Position numbers and translations under genes: made by a program. From positions 57,669,292-57,733,291 of the forward strand of contig CM042157.1 of NCBI GenBank assembly GCA_023376005.1: DNA of 64,000 nt, written 5' to 3'. Of the stretch, positions 63,923 to 64,000 are shown in pieces. This DNA is from Doryteuthis pealeii. Taxonomy: Eukaryota > Mollusca > Cephalopoda > Myopsida > Loliginidae. The stretch's first letter is position 1. Each line of letters opens with the position of its first letter. The notes beneath the pieces are model-generated. The model saw only the letters and a program-made list of their open reading frames with translations, was not told the DNA's origin and made no database searches.

Positions 63923-64000
63923 CCTTACTAGTTAAACTAGACCTTAACTCTTGTGAAGTAACCAAAGACATTTGGTGTGAAAGGTGAAGGTGCAGTTGAT

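Overview
The window is AT-rich, intron-rich animal DNA with one recognisable protein-coding gene, on the plus strand. It is MTFMT, the mitochondrial methionyl-tRNA formyltransferase. Eight exons (A-H) between 10039 and 53288 splice through GT-AG junctions, with phases that match throughout, into the last 322 codons of the protein. The start of the gene (first exon, mitochondrial presequence and the FGTD-type nucleotide-fold start) was not found and probably lies upstream of base 1. The other lines of open reading frame are explained by microsatellites, repeats or chance.

The dense tRNA-derived SINEs, TTAGGG-type telomere-like motifs, long introns, Helitrons and foldback elements suggest a lophotrochozoan, and within it a cephalopod mollusc (octopus-like). 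That placement is inference; no species-diagnostic sequence was identified.

Repeat names used here: SINE-1 (tRNA head with TTAGCTCAGTCGGTAGAGC); SINE-2 (tRNA-like head with a GAGTTCAAATCCCGG box); SINE-3 (tRNA-like head with AGTTTGAACTCCAG); repeat B (a composite of about 560 bp ending in a GGTTGATATGCCGTAAAAC tail shared with SINE-3 and others); repeat K (about 280 bp, starting with a hairpin CCAATTACCGTCGAATTGG); repeat D (Penelope-like or hammerhead-like, with CTGAAGA and CGAAAC); MITE-8 (about 330-420 bp, ends GGTACC, 8-bp target duplications); foldback G (about 400 bp, ends GGTAATCTGAAC, 8-bp duplications); MITE-TTAA; and two Helitron types.

Layout. 1-10 kb: repeats only (foldback, GATA array, repeat B pair, 61-bp minisatellite, Helitron remnant, a local duplication). 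10-12.8 kb: exons A and B, separated by Helitrons and a nested SINE; a Helitron end lies 20 bases from the exon B acceptor. 12.8-22.9 kb: a 10-kb intron whose two splice sites have both been multiplied into tandem arrays. The donor array is about 1.2 kb and the acceptor array about 0.3 kb. 22.9-34.8 kb: exons C-F with TTAA elements, a mariner transposase fragment, foldbacks and SINEs. 34.8-48.5 kb: a 13.7-kb intron with a CR1-like LINE, a satellite of more than 4 kb grown from the end of a MITE, a 100-N gap with low-quality sequence on its left, and a nest LINE > SINE-3 > solo LTR. 48.5-53.3 kb: exons G and H, with a MITE, minisatellites and foldbacks between them. 53.3-64 kb: 3' flank with LINE tails, a complete Helitron, MITEs and SINE pairs; no gene recognised.

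Most unusual: (1) the twin splice-site minisatellites at the two ends of one MTFMT intron; (2) a type-I hammerhead-ribozyme-like fold in a tRNA-headed SINE at 48158-48200; (3) growth of a MITE end into a satellite.
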